Positions 20,514-29,369 of a DNA stretch of 40,280 nucleotides are shown here, one piece after another. The DNA is from Paulinella micropora. Taxonomy: Eukaryota > Cercozoa > Imbricatea > Euglyphida. Position 1 is the stretch's first letter, and every line of letters begins with the position of its first letter. The position numbers and the translations under genes are program-made. The stretch is taken from the NCBI GenBank assembly GCA_009731375.1, contig BJOX01000019.1, forward strand, positions 926,117 to 966,396, given 5' to 3'. The notes below the pieces were generated by a model. The model worked only from the letters and a program-made list of their open reading frames with translations, was not told the origin of the DNA and did not search any database.

Positions 20514-20708
20514 TTAGTTCTCTGGATTACCAATATATTTTAAAAACAACTTAACAATTTGAAGTGTGCTCATATCATTTGTTTTCTTACCAAAATTAAG
20601 ATAATATTTTTTACCCTTCTGGATAATATAAGGTCTCCCACTCTTATTCCTATAAACCCGCGGGGGTCTTACCTTAGCCTTTTTCTTATTAGTCTTTTTA
20701 GCGACCAT
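20514..20708 (-). CDS. Small basic protein, possible N-terminus of the coiled-coil gene
   Basis: 64 residues, ATG at 20708, starting MVAKKTNKKKAKVRPPRVYR and continuing NKSGRPYIIQKGKKYYLNF. Strongly basic, so DNA or RNA binding is likely. It ends ...KYIGNPEN at 20514, where the downstream coiled-coil frame is open without its own start codon. It may thus be the broken-off front of that protein rather than a separate gene. Confidence 0.55.
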   Translation of the reverse strand: MVAKKTNKKKAKVRPPRVYRNKSGRPYIIQKGKKYYLNFGKKTNDMSTLQIVKLFLKYIGNPEN

Positions 20709-20759
20709 TGTATGTAATCAAACAAAAAATATTTTCAATTCGTTTATATGAAAAATGAT

Positions 20760-21005
20760 TCAATGAAACTTTACAGCACCTCCTCGTTGCTTACCATATC
20801 CGAGTTTTGATGCTGTAGCACTAACACTACCTGCGTAAGGCACCCTAATGCTACTCAATGCCCCCGCAGTTCTAGAGATTACCTTATTATCGCGAAGGAA
20901 TTTATTAACAGCCAAGGCCGTTTTTCCGACCTTTGCCCAGTTAATCTTTCCTCCCTTTTGCCCACTCTTCTTCTTAGTTTTCTTTTTTCCTCCCTTCTGT
21001 GGCAT
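20760..21005 (-). CDS. Small basic virion-type protein
   Basis: 81 residues, ATG at 21005. The N-terminus is nearly all Lys/Gly (MPQKGGKKKTKKKSGQKGGK). Next comes WAKVGKTALAVNKFLRDNKV and a Gly/Ser/Ala-rich hydrophobic end with GYGKQRGG. Small proteins of this layout occur in many PLVs, adintoviruses and some large DNA viruses, and have been compared with adenovirus core protein X. A virion DNA-condensing or membrane-active role is inferred, not shown. A possible promoter motif lies about 60 bp upstream. Confidence 0.6.
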   Translation of the reverse strand: MPQKGGKKKTKKKSGQKGGKINWAKVGKTALAVNKFLRDNKVISRTAGALSSIRVPYAGSVSATASKLGYGKQRGGAVKFH

Positions 21006-21064
21006 TGATGGATTGTATCCGATGTTATATCATGATGGTCGTGAAATTATCACTGGTGATACTG

Positions 21065-21105
21065 GCATATATTAGCAAGATTTTAAAAATCTTTTCAGCA
21101 AAAAT
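21065..21105 (-). promoter_or_regulatory. Shared upstream motif, copy 1 (before the 81-residue gene)
   Basis: Plus strand reads GCATATATTAGCAAGATTTT followed by AAAAATCTTTTCAGCAAAAAT. The same order of elements (GCATATAT, an AAGATTTT/AAAATCTT inverted pair, AGCAAAA) stands directly upstream of the fibre start at 26356-26398. It lies in a 120-bp spacer between the ATPase stop and this gene's ATG. Candidate viral promoter or operator. Confidence 0.5.
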
Positions 21106-21126
21106 AAAAAAATAATTCTAAAAATA

Positions 21127-21945
21127 TTATTTCATGCGATAGGCAAAATTTTTCCGTAATTCATCATCAACACTTGAGACATAAAGAAAATTAAATCTCT
21201 CCTTTGTTGCTTCGTGATACTTTTGAAGAAAATAATCAAAGTCAAAAGATAAGTCTAAGTGCTTATACACGAGTTCCCTTTTGTCCTGAGACTGGCCCGG
21301 AAAGATTAACAAATAATCTAACTGCTTAATGGCTTCTGGCCGTAGGTCGTTAAGATACTGGCTTGACATAATCACCTTACTTTTATAGTGTCTGTTCTTT
21401 TTTAACAAATCACTTACGGACTTGTCTCTTAATCCACTTCCTAAATCGTCCAAAACAAAAACAACCTCTGGAGAAATATATTTACTTGGTCTCTCTTTCT
21501 TCTCACCTCCTTCTTCTTTTTTCTTTTCCTTTCCGAAATAAAGAAATTGTGGTTTCTCTATTTCCTCTTTGTCCTGTTTAATTTCTCCTTCGTGTTGCTC
21601 GTCCTGTCTGTTCAGTTTGTCTAACTCATAATCAATGACATTTACACAATCTGATTTAAGAAATGTATATATTGCCATAGGGTTTCCCCTGTTCTTAAAG
21701 TGCTTTACCATTGCTTTATAAATGTAGTCCTTGTGTATTGTTGAAGCGATAATTACAATAAGGGTCTTTCTGTCGGTTGTCTTTTTCAGTATCTCAAAGA
21801 GTGCTGTCGTTTTCCCGCTCTTCTTACGGGCTAGCAAAAATATATTAGCATACGGCTCATTGAATAATTTATAACCCTTGGCTTTTTTGCTTCCATCCCC
21901 CTCTTGTTTTACTGGCTTCACCTTGACATTATTGATTTTTTGCAT
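21127..21945 (-). CDS. A32/FtsK-HerA-type genome packaging ATPase
   Basis: 272 residues. I start it at ATG 21945 (MQKINN...); the frame is open a few codons further upstream but with no ATG. Walker A is RKKSGKTT at about 40-47 with K45; Walker B is VVFVLDDLG with the acidic pair at about 166-167. An Arg/Ser region follows (VIMSSQYLNDL, like the sensor strand of this family). A charged insert between the two motifs (about 115-155, very rich in E and K) is longer than usual. The family pumps viral DNA into preformed capsids. The gene is intact and lies between the 120-residue gene and the small basic gene. Confidence 0.85.
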   Translation of the reverse strand: MQKINNVKVKPVKQEGDGSKKAKGYKLFNEPYANIFLLARKKSGKTTALFEILKKTTDRKTLIVIIASTIHKDYIYKAMVKHFKNRGNPMAIYTFLKSDCVNVIDYELDKLNRQDEQHEGEIKQDKEEIEKPQFLYFGKEKKKEEGGEKKERPSKYISPEVVFVLDDLGSGLRDKSVSDLLKKNRHYKSKVIMSSQYLNDLRPEAIKQLDYLLIFPGQSQDKRELVYKHLDLSFDFDYFLQKYHEATKERFNFLYVSSVDDELRKNFAYRMK

Positions 21946-21955
21946 CGTGTATATT

Positions 21956-22318
21956 CTAAGCAAGAAATTCTAAGCATATAACAATTCTTCCCGCTAAATT
22001 TCCTGTATCAATATTTCCGCTGTCAGTTTCAAAGACTTTAAATGTATATTGTCCGTCCGTCCATCCAACGACACCTAAATTATAACTAAGGTTTGAAATG
22101 TTTGCTATATTACTATCAGCGAATGTGCCGATAATTCCAATTCTGTCCATATAAAGAATTCTGGTTTTGGTTTCAGTCTGGTCGTTCGTATAATAAATAA
22201 ACTCAACATTCATTTTGGTTGGTGTGAATGACATTTGAATATTTTTATTAAATGTTTTGCTTCCCACAAAATCATTGCTCAGAAAAATAATCTTTTGGTA
22301 TTTGAACTCACTCATCAT
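21956..22318 (-). CDS. Hypothetical beta-rich viral protein (120 residues)
   Basis: ATG ATG start at 22318; intact. Strand-rich and nearly cysteine-free (one Cys), with alternating hydrophobic segments (TKMNVEFIYYTNDQTETKTR; RIGIIGTFADSNI) and a hydrophobic end (GRIVICLEFLA). No recognised family. Size and location in the capsid gene block suggest a small virion protein. It ends 11 bp before the ATPase start. Confidence 0.55.
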   Translation of the reverse strand: MMSEFKYQKIIFLSNDFVGSKTFNKNIQMSFTPTKMNVEFIYYTNDQTETKTRILYMDRIGIIGTFADSNIANISNLSYNLGVVGWTDGQYTFKVFETDSGNIDTGNLAGRIVICLEFLA

Positions 22319-22342
22319 ATATTTTGTATAATATATAAAAAA

Positions 22343-22591
22343 ATGATTTTAATGTTCTTGTTTATGTGGTCTGTGTTAGGTCGGACGGCCTGCGACTTTT
22401 ACTCACGGGTAAGCGAAAAAAAGAATGAGAGTTGTGCTTATTGTATAAAGCAAGGAATAGAAACTAAATTTAAATGTGTGTATAAGCCTATGAGTGATTG
22501 GTGCGTTAGTTTTGATGAAGCCATTCCTTTAATTTGCTCAAATGATGCTATGTGGTATAAAATACATTTATACGAGTGCTCGTCTTTTTGA
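22343..22591 (+). CDS. Small cysteine-rich protein with signal peptide
   Basis: 82 residues from ATG at 22343. It starts MILMFLFMWSVLGRTACDFY, a probable signal peptide or membrane anchor. The remainder has six more cysteines (including CAYC, CVYK, WCV, LIC, ECSSF), suggesting disulphide bonds and an extracellular or lumenal location. It runs opposite to its neighbours; only 24 bp separate its start from the divergent 120-residue gene. No family recognised. Confidence 0.55.
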   Translation: MILMFLFMWSVLGRTACDFYSRVSEKKNESCAYCIKQGIETKFKCVYKPMSDWCVSFDEAIPLICSNDAMWYKIHLYECSSF

Positions 22592-22614
22592 AAAAAAGAT
22601 ACAACAACTGGGTT

Positions 22615-22970
22615 TCATTTCTTTGAACTAGAAGGTGAAGGAAGGCAAATTCCTATGAGTAAAGTCAAAATTCCAACATAAGTATTAGCAACCTCACAAG
22701 GTAAGTTCTTTTCAGACAGCCTCACGATACAAAGGGTTATAATGGCGATAATGATACCCATTTGAAATAAGTATTTAATAAGTCGGCTGTCGGTCGGTCT
22801 GTTTTTTACACAACAACAATTCCAGTTATCTTCCAATTCGTGCTCTACTTTTTTTCCTCAGTCTTTAGTTCTACTTCAAGAACTCGAGACTTGAATTCGG
22901 GAGTTAGTTCGCCATCCATATCCATAATAGGCGGTGGTCTGTGAAGTCTAGTTGTATTATTGTTTGACAT
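22615..22970 (-). pseudogene. Small two-TM membrane protein, frameshifted in an A7 run
   Basis: A 41-codon frame starts at ATG 22970 (MSNNNTTRLHRPPPI) and stops at 22845 immediately after a run of seven A. A second frame, open from the same place but lacking an ATG, continues with NCCCVKNRPTDSRLIKYL, one hydrophobic helix (MGIIIAIITLCIV) and another (YVGILTLLIGICLPSPSS). The second part resembles small membrane proteins common in PLVs, which end in a hydrophobic stretch followed by PSP. A one-base change in the homopolymer most simply explains the break. The start overlaps the end of the fibre gene by 14 bp. Confidence 0.6.
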
Positions 22971-25900
22971 TTGAAAAAACGACTGCTCGTATTTCAGAAA
23001 GTTGCTTAGATAGATCTTCTATAATAAGCATGAGATTATTATTTTGTTTTTCTAAATTAACTACCTTTTCCGCCATGTGTTGAAAAGCACTGACTAATAT
23101 TGGTATAAAACTTGTATATGTTATGCCTTCAGGATTTCCATTTCCATCGTCTGCTTTCATTCCACTTTCAGATACAAATTCTGGAAATATTTTTTTAACT
23201 TCATCAGCATAATAAATCCGTGGCTCTTTTGTTCTTTCTTTTCGTCTGATTTCAAATAATATGAACAACAATTTATTTTCATTAGTTTCTCACAACAATC
23301 CCCGCAGTCTAATGTTTTAAGATCTGATTTTAGCCTCCTGTCCGATGAGTTTGTCCAAGCTCCGTTAAGCGGAACATAATTATAACTGCCAGACGGCTCA
23401 CCTGAAGAGTTTGAAGTAGTCCAAGCATGTAGAATTCCCTGAGATGCGCAGACTACACCATAATTTGAATATCCTCCTGATTTCATATATATTTGTGGGT
23501 CGTAAGTAGAACTTGGTCTTTTTCTTAATGTTAAAAATCCGCTGGATGCTGTTGTGATGCTTAAATCTCCCGTATTGCTTATGTTTATCGCCTCGCTGAA
23601 TGCTATGGCTCCTCCAAGTGATACTCCTGATTTGTAATTAAAGGCGAGTTTGTTGCTTATCTTGTATATTTGAAAGTTGGAGTTTATGTTGCTTGATTTC
23701 CAACCACCCCCCTCCCAATAACTATCAAAACTTAAAGCGATATTGTCCTGACTATAATTCAATAATTGGAATGTGGGATAAATTGATGTATGAACAAATG
23801 CTTGAATATGTGGACCATTCGCATTTCCTTCTGTTCCATATAATTCTAAGCCACCAGTTACTCCTACTCCTTTTGTTGAGTTGCCTATGATTATCGGTTT
23901 GCCTAGTGCTGTTGTTATTTTATCACTCGTTGTTAATGTTGTTGTTGATATCCCCGCACTAGCCGTTATCAATCCTTTTGTCCATAAAGTCCCGTTTGCC
24001 CCATTTAATGACATTAACAATTGCTCATTAGAATTTTCCCACACAAAACCATCTGCCGAAGCAAAACCAGACCTAAATCTTATAGCAAAGCCTGAAATAT
24101 CGTTGCCTGCAACCGCAGACCCTTCAGATAGACTTTTACCTGCCCCTGGCTGAGCCATATAAATACCCCATCCTGCGTTGTCTGTATCCCACAGAAATAT
24201 ACCCTGTCCATTTCCTCCATCTACTTTATTTTGAATAGATAACTTGCAACCGCCATCTGCTGTTAATAATCCGCTCGCCGTTAATGTGGTTGTAGTTATG
24301 CCTGCGGTTGAAGTAATTGTTGTTCCTGTTATTGTTCCAGCACTTGTTATGTTGTTTGAGTTCATATCCAAGCACCATAAAATCGCATACCCCCAGCATT
24401 GCTAAAACGGACAATGTCAGACGAAGCACTTTTATTATCTAAAAGTTTTGAAATATAAAGTCCTGCCCCTTTTACATCAAATTCTACATTCGTGAATACA
24501 TAACCTCTTTGGTTCGCGGTTCCACTTGTAGCGGTATTTAGAGTAAATAAGAAATATTGATAATCACCTGATGTCTGTGAAAAGAATATATCTCCTCCAT
24601 TTTGGTTTAATATCCTCGCCCCATTATATGTTATATTTCCACCATTAATGATAACTTGATTATTAAAATCAGCCGTTTGTGTTAAAGTTAGATATTTTAT
24701 CGTAGTGCTCGCCCCATTAAATGTTTTACTTCCTGTTATCGTTTGGTCTGTTGTTAGTTTTACATTTTGTATGTCTATTGTATCCACATAACTTTTGTTT
24801 GCTCCGTCCGTTGTTGCTGATGGTGTGGCTAAGTTTGTTATTCTGTTGTTGTTCAAACTTAATGTTGTTCCAGTTGCAGTTATAATTAAAGTATTACCTG
24901 AATATAACTCTACATACGAGCCAGTTATTTGTATCGGATACCAAGTCGCTGTTGCTGTTTTTTGTGCTGCAATCATTCCTATTTTTGTATCAAAGGCGAT
25001 GCCGATGCCGTCAAAAGAAGTAGGATTTGATGAACCACTTACTTCTAAAACTGATGTAAATTTTTTATTGCCTGCTATGGTTTGGTCTCCTGTTAGTTTA
25101 ACCACCGAACCATCAACTGCAAGAGTGGTGAGATTAATTTCAATATATGTAGAAGCGCCTGAAATAGCATAACCACCCATATTTAATGCTCCTGTCATAC
25201 TGAGTGTGCCATCTAATCTAAGAAAGGGCGATGCCACATTTCGCCATTGTCCTGTGCTATAAATAAGCAGTTGATTATCTGTTGCTGTTGTTATAATCAC
25301 ATCACTATGTGTATCAATACTCCCACTTGCTGACACTTTCGCGTTGTTGGAGTCGTGCTCTGATAACCAAGTTGCGATAGCCCTACCATTTAGTTGATTT
25401 ACATTTGTAATGTTTTTGTTGTTCATATTTATTCCTCCAGTCATACTTGCAGTGCAGTCTAATCTCAGAAAGGGTGAAGTCGTATTTCTCCATTGTCCCG
25501 TGTTATAAATAAGCAGTTGATTATCTGCTGGGAAGCCTGTTATTGTCACATCGCTGTGGCTATCTATACTTCCACCTGCTGACACTTTATTATTATTATC
25601 ATTATGCTCAAATATCCATTCATCAACATCTTTGGTATTTAGCAAATTAACTCCTGTTATATTCTTCCTTCCCATATTAATATTGCCGAATTCATCAACA
25701 TTTATCGGAAATGTTTTATTTACCCAGTTTATTGAATTACATGTTAGATAACTATTAGTGGCTATTGGTGCGGTTATGACTACATCAGAAAGTGTGTCAA
25801 TTGAACCGAGGGCGGTATTCCTCCATTTACCGTCTACATCATTATATGTTAAGTATTGACAGACCACTGGTGCGGATATGTTAGTGTCAATCAGATTGTA

Positions 25901-26354
25901 TAGACTGGTTTGATGCTGATTGGAAGTATTAGAGCGGTGTTGAGTTGAGGCTTTGACTTCGTCGTTGACCCTCACTCGTTGTTCTGTATAGTATAAATTT
26001 TTTCCTTCTTTGATGTCCGTCGTTGATTTTAAAGCGAGACGTGTGTCAAAGCGGTTATCAGTCCAATAATAATTAAGCCCTTCTTTTAGGTCTGTTGTTG
26101 ATTTTAAAGCGAACCGACCATCAAAGCGGTTATCAGTCCAATAATAATTAAGCCCTTCTTTTAGGTCTGTTGTTGATTTTAAAGCAAGACGTGTGTCAAA
26201 TCGCGCATCAGTATAATAAAGATGTATTGGGTCGGAATCTTCTGGCACTCTGTCTGTCGACTATGTTGGTATTGGTTAGGTCAAGGTTGGCGATTGAAAG
26301 GCTGTCTGTCGCGATTTCTGACAAGCCTAAGAGCGACTTATATTGACTACCCAT
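22957..26354 (-). pseudogene. Giant fibre protein with S74 chaperone, broken in three places
   Basis: Reading from ATG 26354 (MGSQYKSLLGLSEIATDSL), the frame shifts near 26250 at a 4-nt tandem duplication, near 24365 at an ATGA overlap, and near 23220. Joined in order, the parts describe one protein of about 1,130 residues. The front has three 25-residue repeats (YYWTDNRFD..LALKSTTDLKEG) like phage tail-fibre YTDAR repeats. The middle has two copies of an 85-residue unit (DNQLLIY..GQWRN..SPFLRLD). Then comes a Thr/Ser/Gly-rich stalk. The end is an intramolecular chaperone of endosialidase (peptidase S74): SSDRRLKSDLKTL, ADEVKKIFPEFV, YTSFIPILVSAFQ, final coiled coil. Trimeric host-recognition fibre by family. 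Whether the shifts are mutations or recoding cannot be told from sequence. Confidence 0.75.
26027..26250. repeat. 75-bp tandem repeat in the fibre gene
   Basis: Three units starting TTTTAAAGCGAGAC or a close variant at 26027, 26102 and 26177; the first two gaps are exactly 75 bp. Each encodes 25 residues of the YTDAR-like repeat. Units 1 and 2 are nearly identical at DNA level, suggesting recent duplication. Confidence 0.9.
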
Positions 26355-26355
26355 T

Positions 26356-26398
26356 GCATATATACAAAGATTTTGAAAAAATCTTTGAGCAAAATCTT
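26356..26398 (-). promoter_or_regulatory. Shared upstream motif, copy 2 (before the fibre gene)
   Basis: Plus strand reads GCATATATACAAAGATTTTG followed by AAAAAATCTTTGAGCAAAATC, ending one base before the fibre ATG at 26354. The order and spacing match the motif upstream of the 81-residue gene (21065-21105). In transcript orientation both read TTTTGCT, inverted GATTTT pair, TATATGC. Confidence 0.5.
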
Positions 26399-26404
26399 TT
26401 TTGT

Positions 26405-26425
26405 GAAACTTTTTCTAAAAGTTTC
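26405..26425. repeat. Short hairpin in the fibre/charged-protein intergenic region
   Basis: GAAACTTTT and AAAAGTTTC form a perfect 9-bp stem around TCT. It lies between two divergent viral genes, beside the shared motif, so a regulatory role is possible. Confidence 0.6.
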
Positions 26426-26478
26426 AATTAATTATTTATTTATTTAAAAAATACTAAAATATAATAATCTTAGTATAA

Positions 26479-27002
26479 ATGCCGTCTCCCAAAGCAAGCC
26501 GACAAAATTGGGGAAAAGCAGTTGATGGAATTAAACAAAAAGCAAAGCAGAGAAAAATGAAACATGCCAAAAAGGTTTTGGAACAATACCGAAATGCGGT
26601 TAAAAGTGAAGACGAAGATATGGAACGAAAAATAGCAGAGATAGAAAATAAGAATTTAGCAACAGATATTATTAAATGAGAAGGATCAAGATGACACACC
26701 CGAGCAGAGTGAGAGTGAAGATGAATGTGATTTTACTGATGTCATCGCTGAAAAGATGGCGAAAATGAAGATAAAAAGAAAGAAAGCGGAAACTAAGAGA
26801 GAAAAGAAGAAAAGTAAAAAAACCAGAGCCTGAGCCGGAGAGTGAAGAAAGTGAAAGCGAAAGCGAAAGTGAAGAAGAACCGAAACCGAAGAAAGGGGAG
26901 AGGAAAGAAATCTAACATATCTGTTAATGTTTTTGCTGGACAACAACAATCCAAAAAAGAAAAAAATAATGAAGAAATATCTAGGTTTTTTTTGAAATTT
27001 TA
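26479..27002 (+). pseudogene. Highly charged protein, several frameshifts
   Basis: Starts at ATG 26479 (MPSPKASRQNWGKAVDGIKQ); the first frame stops after 66 codons at 26679. Coding-like sequence continues in other frames: DQDDTPEQSESEDECDF (from about 26686), then KPEPEPESEESESESESEEE after an A-run near 26820, then SNISVNVFAGQQQSKKEKN to a stop at 27000-27002. At least three small shifts have occurred, mostly next to A-runs. The product would be a Lys/Glu-rich, largely disordered protein of about 170 residues, function unknown. It lies 7 bp upstream of integrase on the same strand. Confidence 0.6.
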
Positions 27003-27009
27003 AATATAG

Positions 27010-28002
27010 ATGAGTGAGGAAAATCAACTTGACAATAAACATATAATTATTAATGCGGAAGATGCACCTACGGGGGAAGTAGTTAAAACAAAAGAAGAAG
27101 AAGCACTAGAAATCCATCATCAGAAAAAGAACCCGAAAATATGGAACACAATATGGGTTGATAAACTATTAGACCAAGTTTTTTTTGACTTAGCAGATAT
27201 GAGTAAGATAAAAGATAAGAAAGGAAATAAAGGATATGCTTGGATGCTTGTTTGGATTGATTGTCATTCAAGATATTTAATAATCATTCCACTAAAAAAT
27301 AAAACAGCAAAAGAAGTTTATTATGCTTTGAAACCAATCAAATATAAACCAAAATCAATTACTACCGACAGCGGGGGAGAATATAAAGGAGCGACCCGCG
27401 AATATTTTATTGAAAATGGAATTAGACATGATGTAGTTGAAGTTGGCGACCATAGAGCCTTAGCGGTTGTTGATAGAGTCATAAGGAGTATTAGAAAATG
27501 GCTAGACCTTTTATTTGAAACCAATCGTAATTTTGATTGGGTCAGTTATATTCAAGACTTAGTCAATGCTTATAATCATAAAGTTCATCGTGGTATTAAG
27601 GCTAAACCGGCGGAAGTATTTTTCGGGAGAGATAAAAATAAACAAGTGATAGCAAGAGATAATTTAATTGACGAATTCAATGTTGGTGATAGTGTGAGAA
27701 AAGAAAACAAACGAAATGTTTTCTCCAAAGGTGGGAAGACTTTCAGTAAAATTATTTATAAAGTCAAGGGTCGGTCCGGATTCAAGTTAATATTAGATAA
27801 CGATGAGTTAGTAAGCCCTAGAGATTTATTGAAAACTGATTTTATTAAGCCAATTGACGAAGAAAAAGATATGAAGGAGCAAACTAAAGAAGTTATTAAA
27901 GAAAAGAAAACTAAAGAACTGCTAAAGAGAGAAGAAATACAACCGAAGAACATAAGAACTAGCAAGAGGGAACGAAAAGCAAAAGTCCAATTTGATATTT
28001 AA
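27010..28002 (+). CDS. Polinton/retrovirus-type integrase (rve, DDE family)
   Basis: 330 residues, intact. The catalytic core runs from WVDKLLDQVFFDLADM (first Asp, D60 or D63) through WMLVWIDCHSRYLIIIPLKN and TTDSGGEYKG (D120) to HRALAVVDRVIRSIRKWL. The third acidic position, normally Glu, appears to be Asp (D155), 34 residues after D120. The C-terminal part (FNVGDSVRKEN ... DNDELVSPRDLL) matches the small beta-barrel DNA-binding domain of these integrases, and a Lys/Glu-rich tail follows. No obvious N-terminal HHCC zinc domain. It would insert the viral DNA ends into the host genome. Located at one end of the virus, as usual for such elements. Confidence 0.85.
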   Translation: MSEENQLDNKHIIINAEDAPTGEVVKTKEEEALEIHHQKKNPKIWNTIWVDKLLDQVFFDLADMSKIKDKKGNKGYAWMLVWIDCHSRYLIIIPLKNKTAKEVYYALKPIKYKPKSITTDSGGEYKGATREYFIENGIRHDVVEVGDHRALAVVDRVIRSIRKWLDLLFETNRNFDWVSYIQDLVNAYNHKVHRGIKAKPAEVFFGRDKNKQVIARDNLIDEFNVGDSVRKENKRNVFSKGGKTFSKIIYKVKGRSGFKLILDNDELVSPRDLLKTDFIKPIDEEKDMKEQTKEVIKEKKTKELLKREEIQPKNIRTSKRERKAKVQFDI

Positions 28003-28106
28003 TAAAAACTGAAAATAACTTTAATAATTGATTATAAACCTTTCAGATTTTGAATACAATAAGTGGTTGAGAAAGGTATACGATCAATTATTACAACATC
28101 TATTGT

Positions 28107-28611
28107 TTAATCAAAGATGACCCGATAAGCGGACTTGATAATTAAGCCGTAGTAATTAGCGATTTTGTCGATATTATCCCAAGTTCTGAATAACTTAAAA
28201 GACCCATCAACAAATTCAACAACGAACCGATCGGGTAATTGGTCTTTCCGCATTGGGGACTTGTAGCAATTCAACTTCACTGGTATCATCCCTTCATTTC
28301 TCTCAAGAAAAAGTTTCGCAACACCATTTTTCTTTCAATGTGTCCAATACTGCAGTTTTCCCTCTACTGGCTGTTTGCTGTTGGCGTTAGGACTGCGAGC
28401 GACTACTATTGCCCTATTCCCACCCAACTCGTTCGGAATATTATCCGCCCTGATGCGACCCACCCATAAAACTTCAAGAGCATCGGACAACTCCTGCAAA
28501 AAAATTATGTAGAAAGGAAACAAGCAACAAACTTACCTTTACTTCGGGGTCTTCTGGCTGGTCTTGAACTTCCTCCTCTGGTTCCTCCCGTGTGGCTGGG
28601 TCGTCAGCCAT
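28107..28611 (-). pseudogene. Spliced reading frame with one internal UGA
   Basis: Exon 1 is 28611-28537 (MADDPATREEPEEEVQDQPE..., acidic), followed by a 43-nt intron (GTAAGT ... TTTTTTGCAG). Exon 2 from 28493 is in phase and encodes LWVGRIRADNIPNELGGNRA and more, reaching TGA at 28337-28335. The same frame then stays open to 28107 (MIPVKLNCYKSPMRKDQLPD and AT-rich sequence beyond), so a single UGA interrupts about 150 codons. Either the gene ends at the UGA (77 residues), the UGA is a nonsense mutation, or it is recoded. Splicing suggests a host gene, yet the AT-rich distal half resembles the viral island. No family recognised. Confidence 0.5.
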
Positions 28612-28888
28612 CTACGCACACAAAAAACGGCGAGGGTTTGGACTTCTTCTCTTGACCACTTTGGGAATTCTGAAAAAGTCGCAGAATGAAAAAAAGAAAC
28701 AGACAAAAACACGTGATTGAATTTCTGGATTTTCTGCTGACAACTTGAAATGCCAATAAAAAGGAAAAGCGAAAATTTTTTCACACCAGCCACCTAGGCG
28801 TTGTCGCTAAAATTACACCATCCAAGTTTTGTGCTGGACAACTTTTCTCTTTTCAGAGTAGCCTAACCTGACCAAGTGCGAACAACAA
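28612..28888. promoter_or_regulatory. Intergenic region between divergent reading frames
   Basis: 277 bp separate the start of the spliced minus-strand frame and the plus-strand coiled-coil frame. It must hold both promoters if both are expressed. No specific element was recognised. Confidence 0.3.
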
Positions 28889-29369
28889 TGAGTGATGACG
28901 ACAGCAGAAGCGAGAGTGATGTAGAGTATGCTGAAAGAGAAACCACCAATAAGTGGTTAGAGAAATTAAGAGGTAAAAATCGCGCTCAACTAATTATATA
29001 TAAATCAAAAAGTGAAGTAAGAATTGACAATATTCGGAGCAGAAAGGAGCAGAAACAACAAGAATTATTGGAATTAGGGAAACAAGAAAAAGCAGAACAA
29101 AATAAATTTTCTGCTATCGATAAATTACTGAATAAGAAAAAAGAAGAAATAGACCGAAAAGAACGAATTGAACAAATGAAAAGAGAGTAGAAAAGAGAAG
29201 AAGAAAAAGGGAAGACAACTTAAGTTATTTGGGCAGTGGCTTAGTGCCGAAAATCAACCAATGGGAGTAGAGGATGAATTAAATGCACGTAGATGATTAA
29301 GAATGGAAAAACACATTATGAAATAATTCAATTATATGAACAATATAAAAGACGAAGAATTGGATAAAG
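28889..29369 (+). pseudogene. Coiled-coil protein, frameshifted
   Basis: Opens at ATG 28889 (MSDDDSRSESDVEYAERETT) and runs 100 codons as a Lys/Glu/Gln-rich coiled coil to a stop at 29190. Coding-like sequence continues in the next frame (KKKKGRQLKLFGQWLSAENQ, then PMGVEDELNAR) and, after a further shift, as MIKNGKTHYEIIQLYEQYKR to a stop near 29369. A short related peptide (NKWLRKVYDQLL) is encoded at about 28059-28094, which may mark a duplicated fragment. Function unknown; probably the last viral gene on this side. Confidence 0.5.

Larger units (their letters stand above)
17028..29369. mobile_element. Endogenous Polinton-like virus remnant
   Basis: An AT-rich island carrying the morphogenesis set of Polinton-like viruses: capsid proteins, protease, packaging ATPase and fibre, plus a Polinton/retrovirus-type integrase. 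Gene order on the minus strand is fibre, membrane protein, 120-aa protein, ATPase, small basic proteins, coiled-coil protein, protease, penton, capsid. Integrase and a charged protein are on the plus strand. The left end is cut inside the capsid gene, terminal inverted repeats were not found, and no replication genes are present. Many 1-4-nt frameshifts indicate a decaying integrated copy, though base-calling errors in AT-rich homopolymers could explain some. The right boundary is uncertain: the spliced frame at 28107-28611 may be host DNA. Confidence 0.8.

Noticed and set aside
22235-22342. Longer start for the cysteine-rich protein
   Set aside because: It would overlap the divergent 120-residue gene; the ATG at 22343 begins directly with a signal-peptide-like sequence.
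28335-28337. Selenocysteine codon
   Set aside because: An in-frame UGA alone is weak evidence; no SECIS-like structure or known selenoprotein motif was seen.
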